Assembly (NCBI GenBank): GCA_004020645.1
Contig: SAQL01000004.1
Location: 62,001-126,000 of the forward strand
Origin: Mesorhizobium sp.
GTDB taxonomy: Bacteria; Pseudomonadota; Alphaproteobacteria; Rhizobiales; Rhizobiaceae
Direction: 5' to 3'
Length of the DNA stretch: 64,000 nucleotides
The position numbers and the translations under genes were made by a program. Below, in pieces: positions 1-9,483 of this stretch (its first letter is position 1; every line of letters starts with the position of its first letter). The notes below the pieces were generated by a model. It was not told where the DNA came from and did not search any database. It saw only the letters and a list, made by a program, of their open reading frames with translations.

Positions 1-208
1 ATGAAACGCAGCGCAAGCGGGAATCGATTGCCCTGCAACCGTGGGTAGTCTCGGCCTGACAGGTGACGGCAGTTATGCTAGGAATTTAAGCGCAATGTTG
101 ATCTGCGCCCGCCCGCCGAGGCCGGTTTTTTGTTTCGGCCGGATCGCTCGACCGCCGCCCTGTTCGGCCAATTGGGGAGAGGACAATGCGAGCCTCTTCT
201 CAAGTTGC

Positions 209-1078
209 TCAATCCAATCGAGTTGCGACCAGCTTGCCGTCCATCATCATCGGGATGATTGCCAGCTTCTTTTCTTCCAGAAATTCCAGATCGGCGCTGC
301 CTTGATTGAGGTCCATCAGCTGCTCGACTTTTCCATCCGGATGAATGCGAAAGAGCACCCCTGCGACCCAATCCGTGACCAGCCAATTCCCGGCTCCGTC
401 CGATTCTAGACCATCTAGATTTCCAACAGGCTCGCCGGACCCGATGTCAGAGATAGCCTTCGTGTTCAGGTCAATCGCGATAAGGTGGCCAGGTGTCTTG
501 GAGGAAAAATCCGGCTGGATATCGCGACCCCAGCCGGCGACGAGGAGGCGACCGTCTTCGACGCGCAGACCGTTCGGATGCAGGAGATCCTCGCTCTCGA
601 GCCAGACGGAGAGAGCTTGATTGTCCAGAACATAAATCCTGTTCGCCAGCGTGTCGGAAGCAAAGACACGACCCGCCTCGTCGACAGCGGGATCATTGAG
701 GAACTGAGCGCCTTCTGCAGGCCACGTTCCAGTGATCTGACCGCTCTCGACGTCGACGGCCATAAGCCGATCGATGTCGGTAACGAAAAGCGTATCGCCC
801 TGCATCACCAATCCCTTGGGCGCGTTAAAGCCGGTCACCCACTCGGCTGCCTGCAACTTTCCGTCAGGTGACACCTTCGAAAGGTATCCGACCCCATCCC
901 TGCCGGCGAGGTCGCCAGCAATGTTGGAGACGTAGAAGACATTCCGCTTAGCGTCGAAGAGTACGCTCTCGGGGGCCTTGAACCCGTCAAGCGACCAGAC
1001 CTCCTCCGCTTTCGCATGTGAACCCGCCAATCCTAGTAGTAGAATTATAAATAAACCTGACTGCAGCCTAATCATCAT
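209..1078 (-). CDS. secreted SMP-30/NHL-type beta-propeller protein
   Basis: The 289-residue product starts with a signal peptide (hydrophobic run near residues 7-19, cleavage likely after SHAKA). The rest has repeated blade-like segments such as NVFYVSN, DTLFVTDI and GAGNWLVTDW, typical of SMP-30/gluconolactonase-like six-bladed propellers. It probably acts in the periplasm as a lactonase or binding protein; the substrate is unknown. Two ATG codons occur in a row at 1078 and 1075. The Shine-Dalgarno GGGAGG lies 2 and 5 bases upstream of them, so 1075 fits equally well or better. It has no close operon partner. Confidence 0.75.
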   Translation of the reverse strand: MMIRLQSGLFIILLLGLAGSHAKAEEVWSLDGFKAPESVLFDAKRNVFYVSNIAGDLAGRDGVGYLSKVSPDGKLQAAEWVTGFNAPKGLVMQGDTLFVTDIDRLMAVDVESGQITGTWPAEGAQFLNDPAVDEAGRVFASDTLANRIYVLDNQALSVWLESEDLLHPNGLRVEDGRLLVAGWGRDIQPDFSSKTPGHLIAIDLNTKAISDIGSGEPVGNLDGLESDGAGNWLVTDWVAGVLFRIHPDGKVEQLMDLNQGSADLEFLEEKKLAIIPMMMDGKLVATRLD

Positions 1079-2084
1079 AGCCTCCCTGTGTTGTTTATCT
1101 GACGCGTTCAGGTAAAGTGCAACCGCACATTGCATAAGTGATTTTGCAACTCTTACGGTTGACGCTTCGATTGCTCTGACGAGTCTGTTTGCCAAGCGTG
1201 CTTAGCCTTGCGAGCTTTATAATTCCCTAGATGAATGCCAGTTCCAACATCCCTGGAAGTCGACGTCGGACACACCTCATCGGCGGTTTGTTCGACCTTG
1301 CCAGCCTCGGCTCACATGATCGCCGAGCGATTGCCTACCTCTGGTTGCGATGCCGACGCGGGGCCGCCAACGACAGCTCGTGCTTCTGGCTAAGGCTTGA
1401 ATTGCCTCGACAACTCCGAGGCGGGCAGCGGCCCAGAGAGCTGGCACAGATGTTAAAAAGGCGCTAATGCGCCCCTTCAGTGGTGTTCAGTTCGCCATGA
1501 GGGCAACTTAGGGCTGCTCGGGGTTCTCGTCGGCCAGTTCCTGCTCTCGCCGCTCAAGCTGCTTCTGAAGCTCCACCGCTAATGCGAAAAGCTTTGGTGG
1601 CAGAGTTTGATCGGCCTCCATGCTCAATCGCTTGCGTAGCTTCCGACGATTATCTTCCGAACTGATCAATTCCCGGAAGGCATGATCCCCATTTCGAGTT
1701 CCCATAACCGGACGATGAACTTGACAGTTCCTGGAGCACTCTGTCACCGCCGTGGTCGTATGGAATAACAATGAGGTTCCTCAGGATACATGTCCACCAC
1801 ATTCCCGGTGGCGTATGCCTTGGCGACGTGCTGACTGAATAACGGCAAGAAACTGAACAGTCTGCAGCCCTTTACGTCGAACAATCGGAACGGCTGCTCA
1901 TGGCGCAACCCGGGCGGCTCGCCAAATAGTTGCCTGCAACGCGAGGTGAGCGCCGAACGACCGACCCGGGTGGAACTTTGCCGTTTGAGGCGGCTACCGG
2001 AATGAGCATGCAGCCGCCAAGACTCGACATTCAGCTACTCGTACCCCCTGTCGCCGTATGAGGGCTTGCCGCCGGTGAAGTGAT
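1079..2084. other. gene-poor intergenic stretch
   Basis: Apart from the doubtful small frame at 1508-1705, I see no convincing gene here. A short frame at about 1851-1929 (ending QPGRLAK then stop) looks coding in composition but has no start, so it may be a gene remnant. No promoter, repeat or terminator is clear. Confidence 0.4.
1508..1705 (-). CDS. small hypothetical protein, charged helical tail
   Basis: This is a possible 65-residue product with no recognised family. Its C-terminal half looks like a real amphipathic helix (LPPKLFALAVELQKQLERRE followed by acidic residues), and reading-frame composition favours this strand. The start is uncertain: the ATG at 1705 has no clear ribosome binding site, and the frame stays open upstream to a TTG at 1771. 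It could be the 3' remnant of a longer gene, since the surroundings are otherwise non-coding. Confidence 0.3.
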   Translation of the reverse strand: MGTRNGDHAFRELISSEDNRRKLRKRLSMEADQTLPPKLFALAVELQKQLERREQELADENPEQP

Positions 2085-3941
2085 CTAGTCGATCAGCTTC
2101 AGAAGCGTAGCATAACGTGGATGCTCCCGAATCGGGTCGAGATCCGCATCGTTCTTAAACCACTGTTTTGCGTCGCTTCCGACTTGGTGAATCCAAGTCT
2201 CCAGCAGGGCGATGGCCCGGTCGAACTCGCCCAGCAGCGAATAGGCGCAGGCGGCATTGTACCGGGTGTTGTTGTCGTCCGGATCGATTGCCAAGGCACG
2301 CGCGATCCATTCCTTCGCGCGGTCCCGTTCACCCAGCGCCGCCAACGCGATGGCCCCCATCTGCGCGGGGTCGGAACTTTCCGGGTGCAGTCGGAGCGCG
2401 TCCTCGGCCCTCTTTAGTCCGAGCCGCGCGTATCTTTCCCTCTCTTCCTGGCGCCCGAGGGAATTGAAGACATTCTGCAAGAAGAGCGGCGACCGGTAGT
2501 CGTCGGGCTGAATCTCCAGCGCGCGAATGAAAAGCTTCGCGGCCCGCTCGAAGTCGCCCACAGTGACACTAAACCGGGCATAAAAATAGTGCGGCTCATA
2601 GCTATTGGGACCCAACGCGAGCGCCTGCTCGAAGGCGGAAACCGCCTCGGCGGGGCGGCCGCCGAGGCTCAAAACGACGCCACGGGTTGCATGCGCTTCC
2701 GCCAGATTTGCATCGATCGCTAGAGCCTTGTCAGCGGTCGCCAGGATATCGTCGACTGAGATCGCAACGCCGTGGCGGGAAACGAGAAACGAATCGCAGT
2801 CCGCCATGCCGGCATAGGCGCGTGCATAGAGCGGATCCAGCTCCACCGCCTTGGCGAACATCCGCCGCGCCAACATCAGGAACGATTTTGTCCTCATGTG
2901 GAGGAATTGGCGGCCCCTCAGATAGTAGGTGTAGGCCTCGACGTTTTCCGTCGGCACCTGTTCGATCGCTTTCTTTTCGTTAGGCAGCAGCCTGACCTTC
3001 AGCTGATCGATGATCGTGTGGGTGATCTCGTCCTGAATCGCGAAGATGTCGGTGAGGTCGCGGTCGTAGCGGTCGGCCCACAAATGGCCGCCGCTCGCGG
3101 CGTCGATGAGTTGGCCAGATATGCGTATGCGCTCGCCCGCCTTACGCACGCTACCTTCCAGAATGAACCTCACGCCGAGTTCTTGCGCCGCCTGCTGCAG
3201 TTTCACCGACCTTCCCTTGTACGTGAACGCCGAGTGACGGTTCACCACGAACAGGCCGGAGATCTTCGACAGGTCCGTGATAATGTCTTCGGTGATGCCG
3301 TCTGAAAAATACTCCTGCTCGGGGTCGCCGCTCATGTTGGTGAAGGGCAAGACGGCAATCGAAGGCTTCCCCGTGGCGGCCGCCTCCACCTTAGTCTTTG
3401 CGGGGGTGCTCGGATTCGGAGGAGGAGTATCCAGGCAGACGTTGAAGACGCGGACCGGCCGCTCGATGTTCTTCAGTGCCTGCTCGCCAGTATCCTCGAA
3501 GGTAAGATCGAGCCGATTGCCGACATTGTCGCGCACCACGGCGGACACCGCGACGCCGCCCGCCTTGGCGACACTCTGAATCCGGGCCGCGACATTGACG
3601 CCGTCGCCATAGATATCGTCGTTCTCGAAGATGACGTCACCGAGATTGACGCCGATGCGGAATTCAATCCGCCGGTCTTCGGGGACCTCGACGTTGCGTG
3701 CGCGCATTTCTATCTGGATCTTGGTGGCGCAATCAACTGCGTTCACCACGCTCGGGAATTCGACGAGGAGGCCGTCGCCGGTCAGCTTGACGAGCCGCCC
3801 CTGATGCTCGGCGATCTTGGCGTCGATCAACTCAGCCCGGTGCGCCTTCAGAGCAGCGAGCGTACCGACTTCGTTCGCTCCCATGAGGCGGCTGTAGCCG
3901 ACCACATCGGCCGCCAGGATTGCGGAAAGTCGGCGTTCCAT
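2085..3941 (-). CDS. class III adenylate/guanylate cyclase with TolB-like and TPR domains
   Basis: The 618-residue product has three parts. Residues 1-170 form a class III nucleotide cyclase domain with metal-binding Asp12 in LAADVVGYS and the GDGLLVEF motif. Residues about 195-300 match the FlgO/TolB-like segment often found after such cyclases (IAVLPFTNMSGDPEQEYFSDG). Residues about 340-610 are TPR repeats. This architecture is very common in Mesorhizobium and Bradyrhizobium. It is probably a cytoplasmic cAMP producer with a protein-interaction module; no transmembrane helix is seen. The frame is open to a TTG at 4004, but the ATG at 3941 begins directly at the conserved MERRLSAILAADVVGYS start, so I prefer it. 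It stands alone. Confidence 0.85.
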   Translation of the reverse strand: MERRLSAILAADVVGYSRLMGANEVGTLAALKAHRAELIDAKIAEHQGRLVKLTGDGLLVEFPSVVNAVDCATKIQIEMRARNVEVPEDRRIEFRIGVNLGDVIFENDDIYGDGVNVAARIQSVAKAGGVAVSAVVRDNVGNRLDLTFEDTGEQALKNIERPVRVFNVCLDTPPPNPSTPAKTKVEAAATGKPSIAVLPFTNMSGDPEQEYFSDGITEDIITDLSKISGLFVVNRHSAFTYKGRSVKLQQAAQELGVRFILEGSVRKAGERIRISGQLIDAASGGHLWADRYDRDLTDIFAIQDEITHTIIDQLKVRLLPNEKKAIEQVPTENVEAYTYYLRGRQFLHMRTKSFLMLARRMFAKAVELDPLYARAYAGMADCDSFLVSRHGVAISVDDILATADKALAIDANLAEAHATRGVVLSLGGRPAEAVSAFEQALALGPNSYEPHYFYARFSVTVGDFERAAKLFIRALEIQPDDYRSPLFLQNVFNSLGRQEERERYARLGLKRAEDALRLHPESSDPAQMGAIALAALGERDRAKEWIARALAIDPDDNNTRYNAACAYSLLGEFDRAIALLETWIHQVGSDAKQWFKNDADLDPIREHPRYATLLKLID

Positions 3942-4410
3942 GTGGAGTTCAGTCCGCCTGTCGCTGAGCCTCAAATTAGCAGGTTCCTGCCGCCACGCCA
4001 CCAAATTTAAAACCGCGGTGGTCGTATGCCACTGGGAGATTGTAGTTCAGGGCGCATGATCAAGGCCGCCTCTCCCGCATTTGGCGCAGACGTCGGATTT
4101 CTCGATTCCTAAATGTCCGAATTGGGGTCAGGACTTGCCGTAGTACTTCTCCGAATGAAGGGCAGAGAAGGTGAAGGTTTTCCGATGCGGGCGGTTGCGC
4201 GAAGCGCAGGTTTGGGGAAACGCACGAAGGTCGGCGAATGGCGCCGCCTGCGCGTTCCGATCGACGACACCGAAGGCAGAAAACCACCCTTACCCGACAT
4301 CCGGCATTGTTCGAGTGAACGACCAATCTCGGGCCACAACCTCGATGGCCTTAGAGCGGGTGGTTTTAGCCGCATTTCTGCGACGCCTGGAGAAAAGTGA
4401 CCCTGATCGG
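3942..4410. other. intergenic region, no gene seen
   Basis: About 470 bases separate two leftward genes. Open frames are present on both strands, but none has a ribosome binding site, domain or coding-like composition. No clear hairpin terminator was found. Confidence 0.5.
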
Positions 4411-5190
4411 TCAAAGCATTGCCTCATCGGCCGTAAGTGCGTGCTCTCGCGTGCCGGAGACGATGATCTCCAGGACCTCATGCTCGTCGGTGTTTTTGAC
4501 GTAGCGATCGCCGACGTTCTCGCCGCGTTTCAGCACCATCACGCGATCGCCCACAGCGAAGATGTCAATGAGGCGGTGGGAGATGATGATCTGGGCAACG
4601 CCCTGCTTTTTCAGTTCCAGCATGGTTTCGAGCAGCCGCTCGGTCGCCATCACCGAGAGATTGGCGGTCGGCTCGTCGAGGATCACCACGCGCGGCTGGA
4701 AGGAGATAGCGCGGGCAATCGCCACAGATTGCTGGCGGCCGCCGGATAGGCTCTCGACCTTTTGATAGACGGAGTTCACGTCGACCTTGAGCCGCTTCAG
4801 CACGCTGTCGGCTTCGGCGTACATTTTCCGGCGATTGACGAAAATGCCCCTGCGCGGCCAACGGCCAAGAAAGATGTTCTGACCGACATCCATATTCCCG
4901 CAAAGAGCGAAATCCTGGTAGATCATCTCGATGCCGGCGTCGCGGCTTTCGTGCGGGCTCTTGAAGTGCACCGGCTGCCCGGCGACGAAGACCTCGCCGG
5001 CGTCGCGCTGGTAGGCGCCGGTCAGGATCTTCATCAGCGTCGATTTGCCTGCCGAGTTGTCGCCGACGAGGCCCAGGATCTCGCCGGGATAGAGCACGAG
5101 GTCGACGTTGCGGAGCGCCTGCACCGCACCGAAGGCTTTTTCGATGCCCCGCATTTCTACGATCGGTGCAGGCGTGGTCGGGTCACGCAT
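4411..5190 (-). CDS. sugar ABC transporter ATP-binding protein (single-domain, FrcA-like)
   Basis: The 259-residue protein is a single nucleotide-binding domain, half the length of RbsA-type proteins and the size of FrcA. Walker A is GDNSAGKST (residues 43-51), the signature is LSGGRQQ and Walker B is VVILDEPTA. The signature differs from the common LSGGQRQ, and EPTANLSV replaces the usual EPTAAL. It presumably acts as a homodimer on the cytoplasmic face of the fused permease encoded just upstream, whose stop region overlaps its start by 8 bases, which implies translational coupling. It is the last gene of a binding protein-permease-ATPase operon. The sugar is not predictable from the sequence. 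Confidence 0.88.
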   Translation of the reverse strand: MRDPTTPAPIVEMRGIEKAFGAVQALRNVDLVLYPGEILGLVGDNSAGKSTLMKILTGAYQRDAGEVFVAGQPVHFKSPHESRDAGIEMIYQDFALCGNMDVGQNIFLGRWPRRGIFVNRRKMYAEADSVLKRLKVDVNSVYQKVESLSGGRQQSVAIARAISFQPRVVILDEPTANLSVMATERLLETMLELKKQGVAQIIISHRLIDIFAVGDRVMVLKRGENVGDRYVKNTDEHEVLEIIVSGTREHALTADEAML

Positions 5191-7438
5191 GGGTGGTCTC
5201 CGCCGTTCTTGTGCGCCGCGCGAGGCGCGCCCGCAGGCGGCCGAAGATGTTGGCCTGGCGCACCCAGATGTCGATCAGCACCGCCACGATCAGGATGCCG
5301 CCGATGAAGACGTTGATCCAGTGCTGCGGCATGGTGAAGCCCTGGACGTTGAGCTGCAGCAGCGCCCGGATCAGGGTGATCACCGCCGCCCCGGCGAGCG
5401 CCCCGATCACGGTGCCGTAGCCGCCGAAGATCGAACCGCCGCCGATGATCACCGAAGCGATGGCGTCGAGCTCGCGGAACTGGCCGGCCACCGGGTTGAA
5501 GCTGCGGAAGTAGGCGACGTTGATGATCCCGGCCATTGTCGCGCAGAGCGCCGCCAGCACAAGCGCGAGGAACCGCACCCGGTTGGTGTTGATCCCGGCA
5601 TAGGCGGCTGCGCGAATGTTGCCGCCGGTCGCATAGACCTTCTGCCCGAAAGGCATGTAGGCAAGCACGACGCCGGCCATGACGGCGACGAACAGCATCC
5701 AAATGGTTTGGACGCTCACCACCTCGGCAATCGAGCGCAGCAGCCCGTCCGGCAGCGAGATGCGGTAGTGCAGCAGGATATCGTTCACCTTACGGCCAAG
5801 CAGGTTGTAGCCCTCGGGCCAGCCGGTGAGCTGCTGCCCGGCGACGAACCAGGCGGCGAGGCCGCGGGCGATGTAGAACATGCCGAGCGTGGCGATGAAG
5901 GCCGGCAGCTTGAAGCCGACGGTGACGATCGCGTTGACGAGGCCGGCGCACATGCCCGCGAGCAGGCCCATCGCCACGGCGGTCACGGGGTCGGCGCCAA
6001 GGACCTTGAGGAAATAGGCGGCAGTGCTGCCAGCGAGGGCGAGCACCGCCCCGACGGAGAGGTCGATATCGCCTGCGGCGATGACGTAGGTGAGCCCGAT
6101 GGTGATCAGCGCAAGCTCGGTATAGTTGAGCAGGATCGCAAAGCTGTTGGACAGGTTCCACCAGTAGTCCGGCCGGAGCGCGAGGCCGGTCAGCCACAGG
6201 AGCGCGGTCAGGATGATGGCGAGCGCGTCGCGCCGGGCGAGGAACTTGCCGAGCCCGGTGGCCGACAGCGCCGTGTCGGTCGCCATCGCCCCCTTGGTCT
6301 GCACCCCCTCGATCGCGATGCCGCCGATCTCGTAGGCCGGTGGCGGCGGTCGGCCGCGGAGCCAGGCCCACAGGCGCCCTGCCACCTGGCGGCGGATGAG
6401 ATAGGGTTCGATAAGCACCGCGACGACGAGCAGCAGCCCGAGGAACACCGGAACGGCGCCGACCGGCAGCGAGAAAACGGCGTTGACCGTGATCTCCTCG
6501 TCGCCGATCTTGATGGTGCGCGTGATGGGCCAGCCCTCGCGCAACACCTTGTCGAGCAGCACCACCAGCAGGGCGCCAAGGCAGGATCCGGCGACCCGCC
6601 CGCGGCCGCCGAGGATCGAGGCGCCGCCGATGATCACGGCGGCAATGACGGTCAGCTCACTGCTGACGCCGTAGAGGGGTGTCACGCCCTTGTCCTGGGC
6701 AGCTGACATCAAGCCGGCTAGCGCCGCGCAGAGCGAGGCGATCAGGAAGGCTCGAATGCGCACCCAGTTGGTCGGGATGCCGGCATAGGACGCCGCCTGC
6801 TCGTTGCCGCCGGTCGCGAAGGTCTCGTAGCCCCAGCGCGTCTTGGCGAGCACATGGGCGCCGATCACGGCGACAACGACGAAGATCACGATCTGGTTGT
6901 TGAAGCCGAGGAGGTTGGTCTCGCCGAGCTGAAAAAAAAGCGGATAGCCGGTCGCCTTGGCAGGATAGTAGATCGCCTGGCCGTGAGTGAGCGCCAGCAC
7001 GAAGCCGCGGCCGATGAAGAGGACGGTCAGCGTGGCGATGAACGCCGGCACCTTCAGGATGGTGACGAGCACGCCGTTGATCAGCCCGATCAGCGTGCCG
7101 AGCAGCAGGCAGAGGATCACCGACGTGACGACGCCGAGGTCAAGGAAGTTCGGCGCGAACAGCCTGGCGAAGACGACGGCGACTAGGCCGTAAGTTGAAC
7201 CGACCGAAAGATCGAGGTCCTTGTTGACGATGACGAACGTCACTCCGACCGCGATGATGGCAACCCGCGAGGTGTCGCGGAGCAGCGAGTGAAACGCTCC
7301 TGTTGACCCGAAGAACGCGGGATTGACGAGAGCGCCGCCGAGATAGAGCAGCAAAAGCAAGGCAACGAGCCCCACCTCCCAGCCGCCGACAATCTGGGAC
7401 GGCGCACGGCCGAGCGGTGTGGTCGCGGTAAACGCCAT
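5183..7438 (-). CDS. sugar ABC transporter permease, two permease domains fused
   Basis: At 751 residues this is about twice the normal length of a ribose/fructose-type permease (about 330). Residues 1-355 and about 395-740 each form a complete BPD_transp_2 domain with its own set of membrane helices. Both halves contain the same landmarks (DLSVG near TM2-3, LPAFIATLGM or VPAFIATLTV, ATGGN.AAYAGI and IIGGGSIFGG-like). A hydrophilic Pro-rich linker at residues 360-385 (RGRPPPPAYEIGG) joins them. One polypeptide therefore supplies both halves of the membrane channel. The start is the ATG at 7438, 82 bases after the binding protein gene. The frame is continuous, so this is a genuine fusion and not a readthrough artefact. 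Confidence 0.88.
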   Translation of the reverse strand: MAFTATTPLGRAPSQIVGGWEVGLVALLLLLYLGGALVNPAFFGSTGAFHSLLRDTSRVAIIAVGVTFVIVNKDLDLSVGSTYGLVAVVFARLFAPNFLDLGVVTSVILCLLLGTLIGLINGVLVTILKVPAFIATLTVLFIGRGFVLALTHGQAIYYPAKATGYPLFFQLGETNLLGFNNQIVIFVVVAVIGAHVLAKTRWGYETFATGGNEQAASYAGIPTNWVRIRAFLIASLCAALAGLMSAAQDKGVTPLYGVSSELTVIAAVIIGGASILGGRGRVAGSCLGALLVVLLDKVLREGWPITRTIKIGDEEITVNAVFSLPVGAVPVFLGLLLVVAVLIEPYLIRRQVAGRLWAWLRGRPPPPAYEIGGIAIEGVQTKGAMATDTALSATGLGKFLARRDALAIILTALLWLTGLALRPDYWWNLSNSFAILLNYTELALITIGLTYVIAAGDIDLSVGAVLALAGSTAAYFLKVLGADPVTAVAMGLLAGMCAGLVNAIVTVGFKLPAFIATLGMFYIARGLAAWFVAGQQLTGWPEGYNLLGRKVNDILLHYRISLPDGLLRSIAEVVSVQTIWMLFVAVMAGVVLAYMPFGQKVYATGGNIRAAAYAGINTNRVRFLALVLAALCATMAGIINVAYFRSFNPVAGQFRELDAIASVIIGGGSIFGGYGTVIGALAGAAVITLIRALLQLNVQGFTMPQHWINVFIGGILIVAVLIDIWVRQANIFGRLRARLARRTRTAETTHA

Positions 7439-7520
7439 GGTCTCTTCTGGTCGATTTTCCCTGCTGCCGCATTGCGGGAGAGCTTGCGCCCTCCCGCAAT
7501 GATTTCAGACGAGCGGACTC

Positions 7521-8603
7521 TCAGTTCTCAAACCGCTTGCCGACGTCCTCGACGGTCTCCTTCGTCACCAGTTGGGCGCGTGTGTCGAGATTGGACGCCG
7601 CGATGCCGCGATCGATCTCCAGATAGAGCTGCATGACCGGCCAGAAGCCCTGCAAGAAGGGCTGTTGCCCGAGCGCGCCGGTCAGATCGCCGCTCTTCAT
7701 CGCATCCTGCTGGGCCGGGCCGAGGTCGAAACCGTAGGCGCAGATCTTGCCGGTCAGTCCGGTCTGAGCGACTGCCTTGGCAAGCGCCGGCGTGAACACG
7801 TTGTTGCCGGCGAACGCACCAACGACGTCGCCGCGCGATTCGAACAGCGTCACGATGCCGTTCACCGGGTCATTCGGATTGGTGTCGATGCCGGTGTTCT
7901 CCGGACCCGCGTCGACCTTGAAGGCATCAAGCTTGCCGGCATCCTTCAAGCCCTTGACGATGGCGTTGAAAGCCGAAGTGACGCGGTTGTTCACCTCGAT
8001 GTTGCCCATTGCGGTCGACGACGGCAGGACGATCGAACCCTTCTCGATACCTTTGTCCGCGAGGCACTTGACGAGCGCCTCGCCGGCGATTGCGGCAGCC
8101 GAGGCGTCCTGGCCGGTGTGGCCGATGCCGCTGCGGTTGAGGAGCGTGCCGTCAAAGGAATTGGTCGTAGCGACCGGTATGCCCTTCGCCTCGGCGGCCT
8201 TGACGATGTCGTTATAGGCGCCGACCTGGGGCGTTGTCATGATCAGCCCGTCGATAGTCGGATCCTGCACGATCTGGTTCAGGATTTCGATCTCGCGGGC
8301 AGGGTCGTCGGTCGGCGATTCCGAGCCGAGCAGCAGAACCTTGGCGCCGATCATGTTGCCGGCGACTGTCGCGCCGACGTAGACCGGATCGAAGAAGCCA
8401 TTGCCGGCAGTGTGTGTCACGATAGCGAATGTGAGGTGACCATCGGCCGAATGGAAGTCCTTGGTACCGGGGGCCTCCTTTGCGGCTTCTTCGAAGCTGT
8501 AGCCGCCGACCGCCTTATCGACGCTGCCCGATTGTGCGTAGGCGTTCGATACGCCGAGCGATAACGCCGCGGTACATGCCGCGAGCGAGAAAATACGTTT
8601 CAT
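7521..8603 (-). CDS. periplasmic sugar-binding protein of ABC transporter
   Basis: The 360-residue protein has a clear signal peptide (MKRIFSLAACTAALSLGVSNAYA) and the fold pattern of the Peripla_BP_4 family (FAIVTHTAGNGFFDPVYVGA, IDGLIMTTP, GVPVATTNS-like, GAFAGNNVF). It binds the sugar in the periplasm and delivers it to the fused permease encoded downstream. The ATG at 8603 is preceded by GGGAGG at 6 bases, a strong ribosome binding site; the open frame upstream of it is not coding. As the first gene of the operon it sits where the promoter is expected, but I could not assign a promoter. Confidence 0.9.
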   Translation of the reverse strand: MKRIFSLAACTAALSLGVSNAYAQSGSVDKAVGGYSFEEAAKEAPGTKDFHSADGHLTFAIVTHTAGNGFFDPVYVGATVAGNMIGAKVLLLGSESPTDDPAREIEILNQIVQDPTIDGLIMTTPQVGAYNDIVKAAEAKGIPVATTNSFDGTLLNRSGIGHTGQDASAAAIAGEALVKCLADKGIEKGSIVLPSSTAMGNIEVNNRVTSAFNAIVKGLKDAGKLDAFKVDAGPENTGIDTNPNDPVNGIVTLFESRGDVVGAFAGNNVFTPALAKAVAQTGLTGKICAYGFDLGPAQQDAMKSGDLTGALGQQPFLQGFWPVMQLYLEIDRGIAASNLDTRAQLVTKETVEDVGKRFEN

Positions 8604-8828
8604 GATTTTCCTCCCTTGCAACCAACGGTAGGAAGCCGTTCGGGCGCATTTATTCAGGAGATTCCGAATGCTTCCTCCCACCCGGTATATTCTGCCCAAA
8701 GCCCGCCCACGTAAATAGTGCTCCCACTTTCACCGACGAATTGGTTCAGAGCCGAATGCCGGCGTCGCTTCACAAGAAGCGCCCGTTCTGACTTCTTGTA
8801 GGAACCGCGAGCTTGCAATCACCTACAG

Positions 8829-9257
8829 CTAGTTGGTCACCACGATCCGCGTGTTGCGCAAGCCGGCTTGCCGCACCATCGAATAGAAGGCGGCGGCATT
8901 GGCCGGGTGCAGCCGCACGCAGCCATGCGACGCCGGGCGCCCGAGAGATTTTACCGCGCCGGTGCCGTGGATGGCGTAGCCGCCGCGGTAGAATACCGAA
9001 TGAGGCATCGGCGACATGTCGTATTTGCGCGAATACCACATCCGTGCCGTTCGTTGCGGCCGGTAGGTGCCGCGCGGCGTGATGTATCCTTTGCGCGCCG
9101 TGGACACGCGCCATCGGTAAACCGCCTGACCGTATCTTACAATCATCGTCTGCGATGATACGTCGATCCTTGCAACCAGCTTGGCTGCCCACCCCTCCAC
9201 CGAAGAACCAAACAGCATCGTTACCAGCGCCGCTGCCATGAGAACGGTTTTGTTCAT
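8829..9257 (-). CDS. L,D-transpeptidase (YkuD family)
   Basis: The 142-residue exported enzyme has a signal peptide (residues 1-24, ending EGWAA) and a YkuD catalytic domain. The motif HG..........SHGCVR places His97, His111 and nucleophile Cys113 as expected. Enzymes of this family form 3-3 cross-links in peptidoglycan or attach proteins to it. The length is typical of the minimal, single-domain rhizobial paralogues. The start at 9257 follows AGGGG at 9 bases. It is monocistronic and divergent from the M20 peptidase gene. Confidence 0.88.
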   Translation of the reverse strand: MNKTVLMAAALVTMLFGSSVEGWAAKLVARIDVSSQTMIVRYGQAVYRWRVSTARKGYITPRGTYRPQRTARMWYSRKYDMSPMPHSVFYRGGYAIHGTGAVKSLGRPASHGCVRLHPANAAAFYSMVRQAGLRNTRIVVTN

Positions 9258-9483
9258 GCGATCAGACCCCTTTGACTGCCCTTGCCTGCCTTCACGCAAT
9301 TCTTCATCTTTTAATCGCAAGTGAATGAGGTAACCACACACCTCTGACGAATTCACCAATCCAAAGCAGCGAATTTGAACGATTTCCCGTAAGGGTTGCC
9401 GTAACGAACACGTAACCATGTAACTAGGGCGCGACCCGCCAACAGGCTTGCCAAAACGCATCGTTGGCTGCTCAATTCGCCGA

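Noticed and set aside
1231..1467. 78-residue open frame on the + strand
   Set aside because: It has no ribosome binding site, no family and an Arg-rich shadow-type composition, so I do not call it.
4109..4414. Arg/Pro/Ser-rich open frames in the 4.0-4.4 kb gap
   Set aside because: The composition is that of non-coding GC-rich DNA, and there is no start signal or domain.
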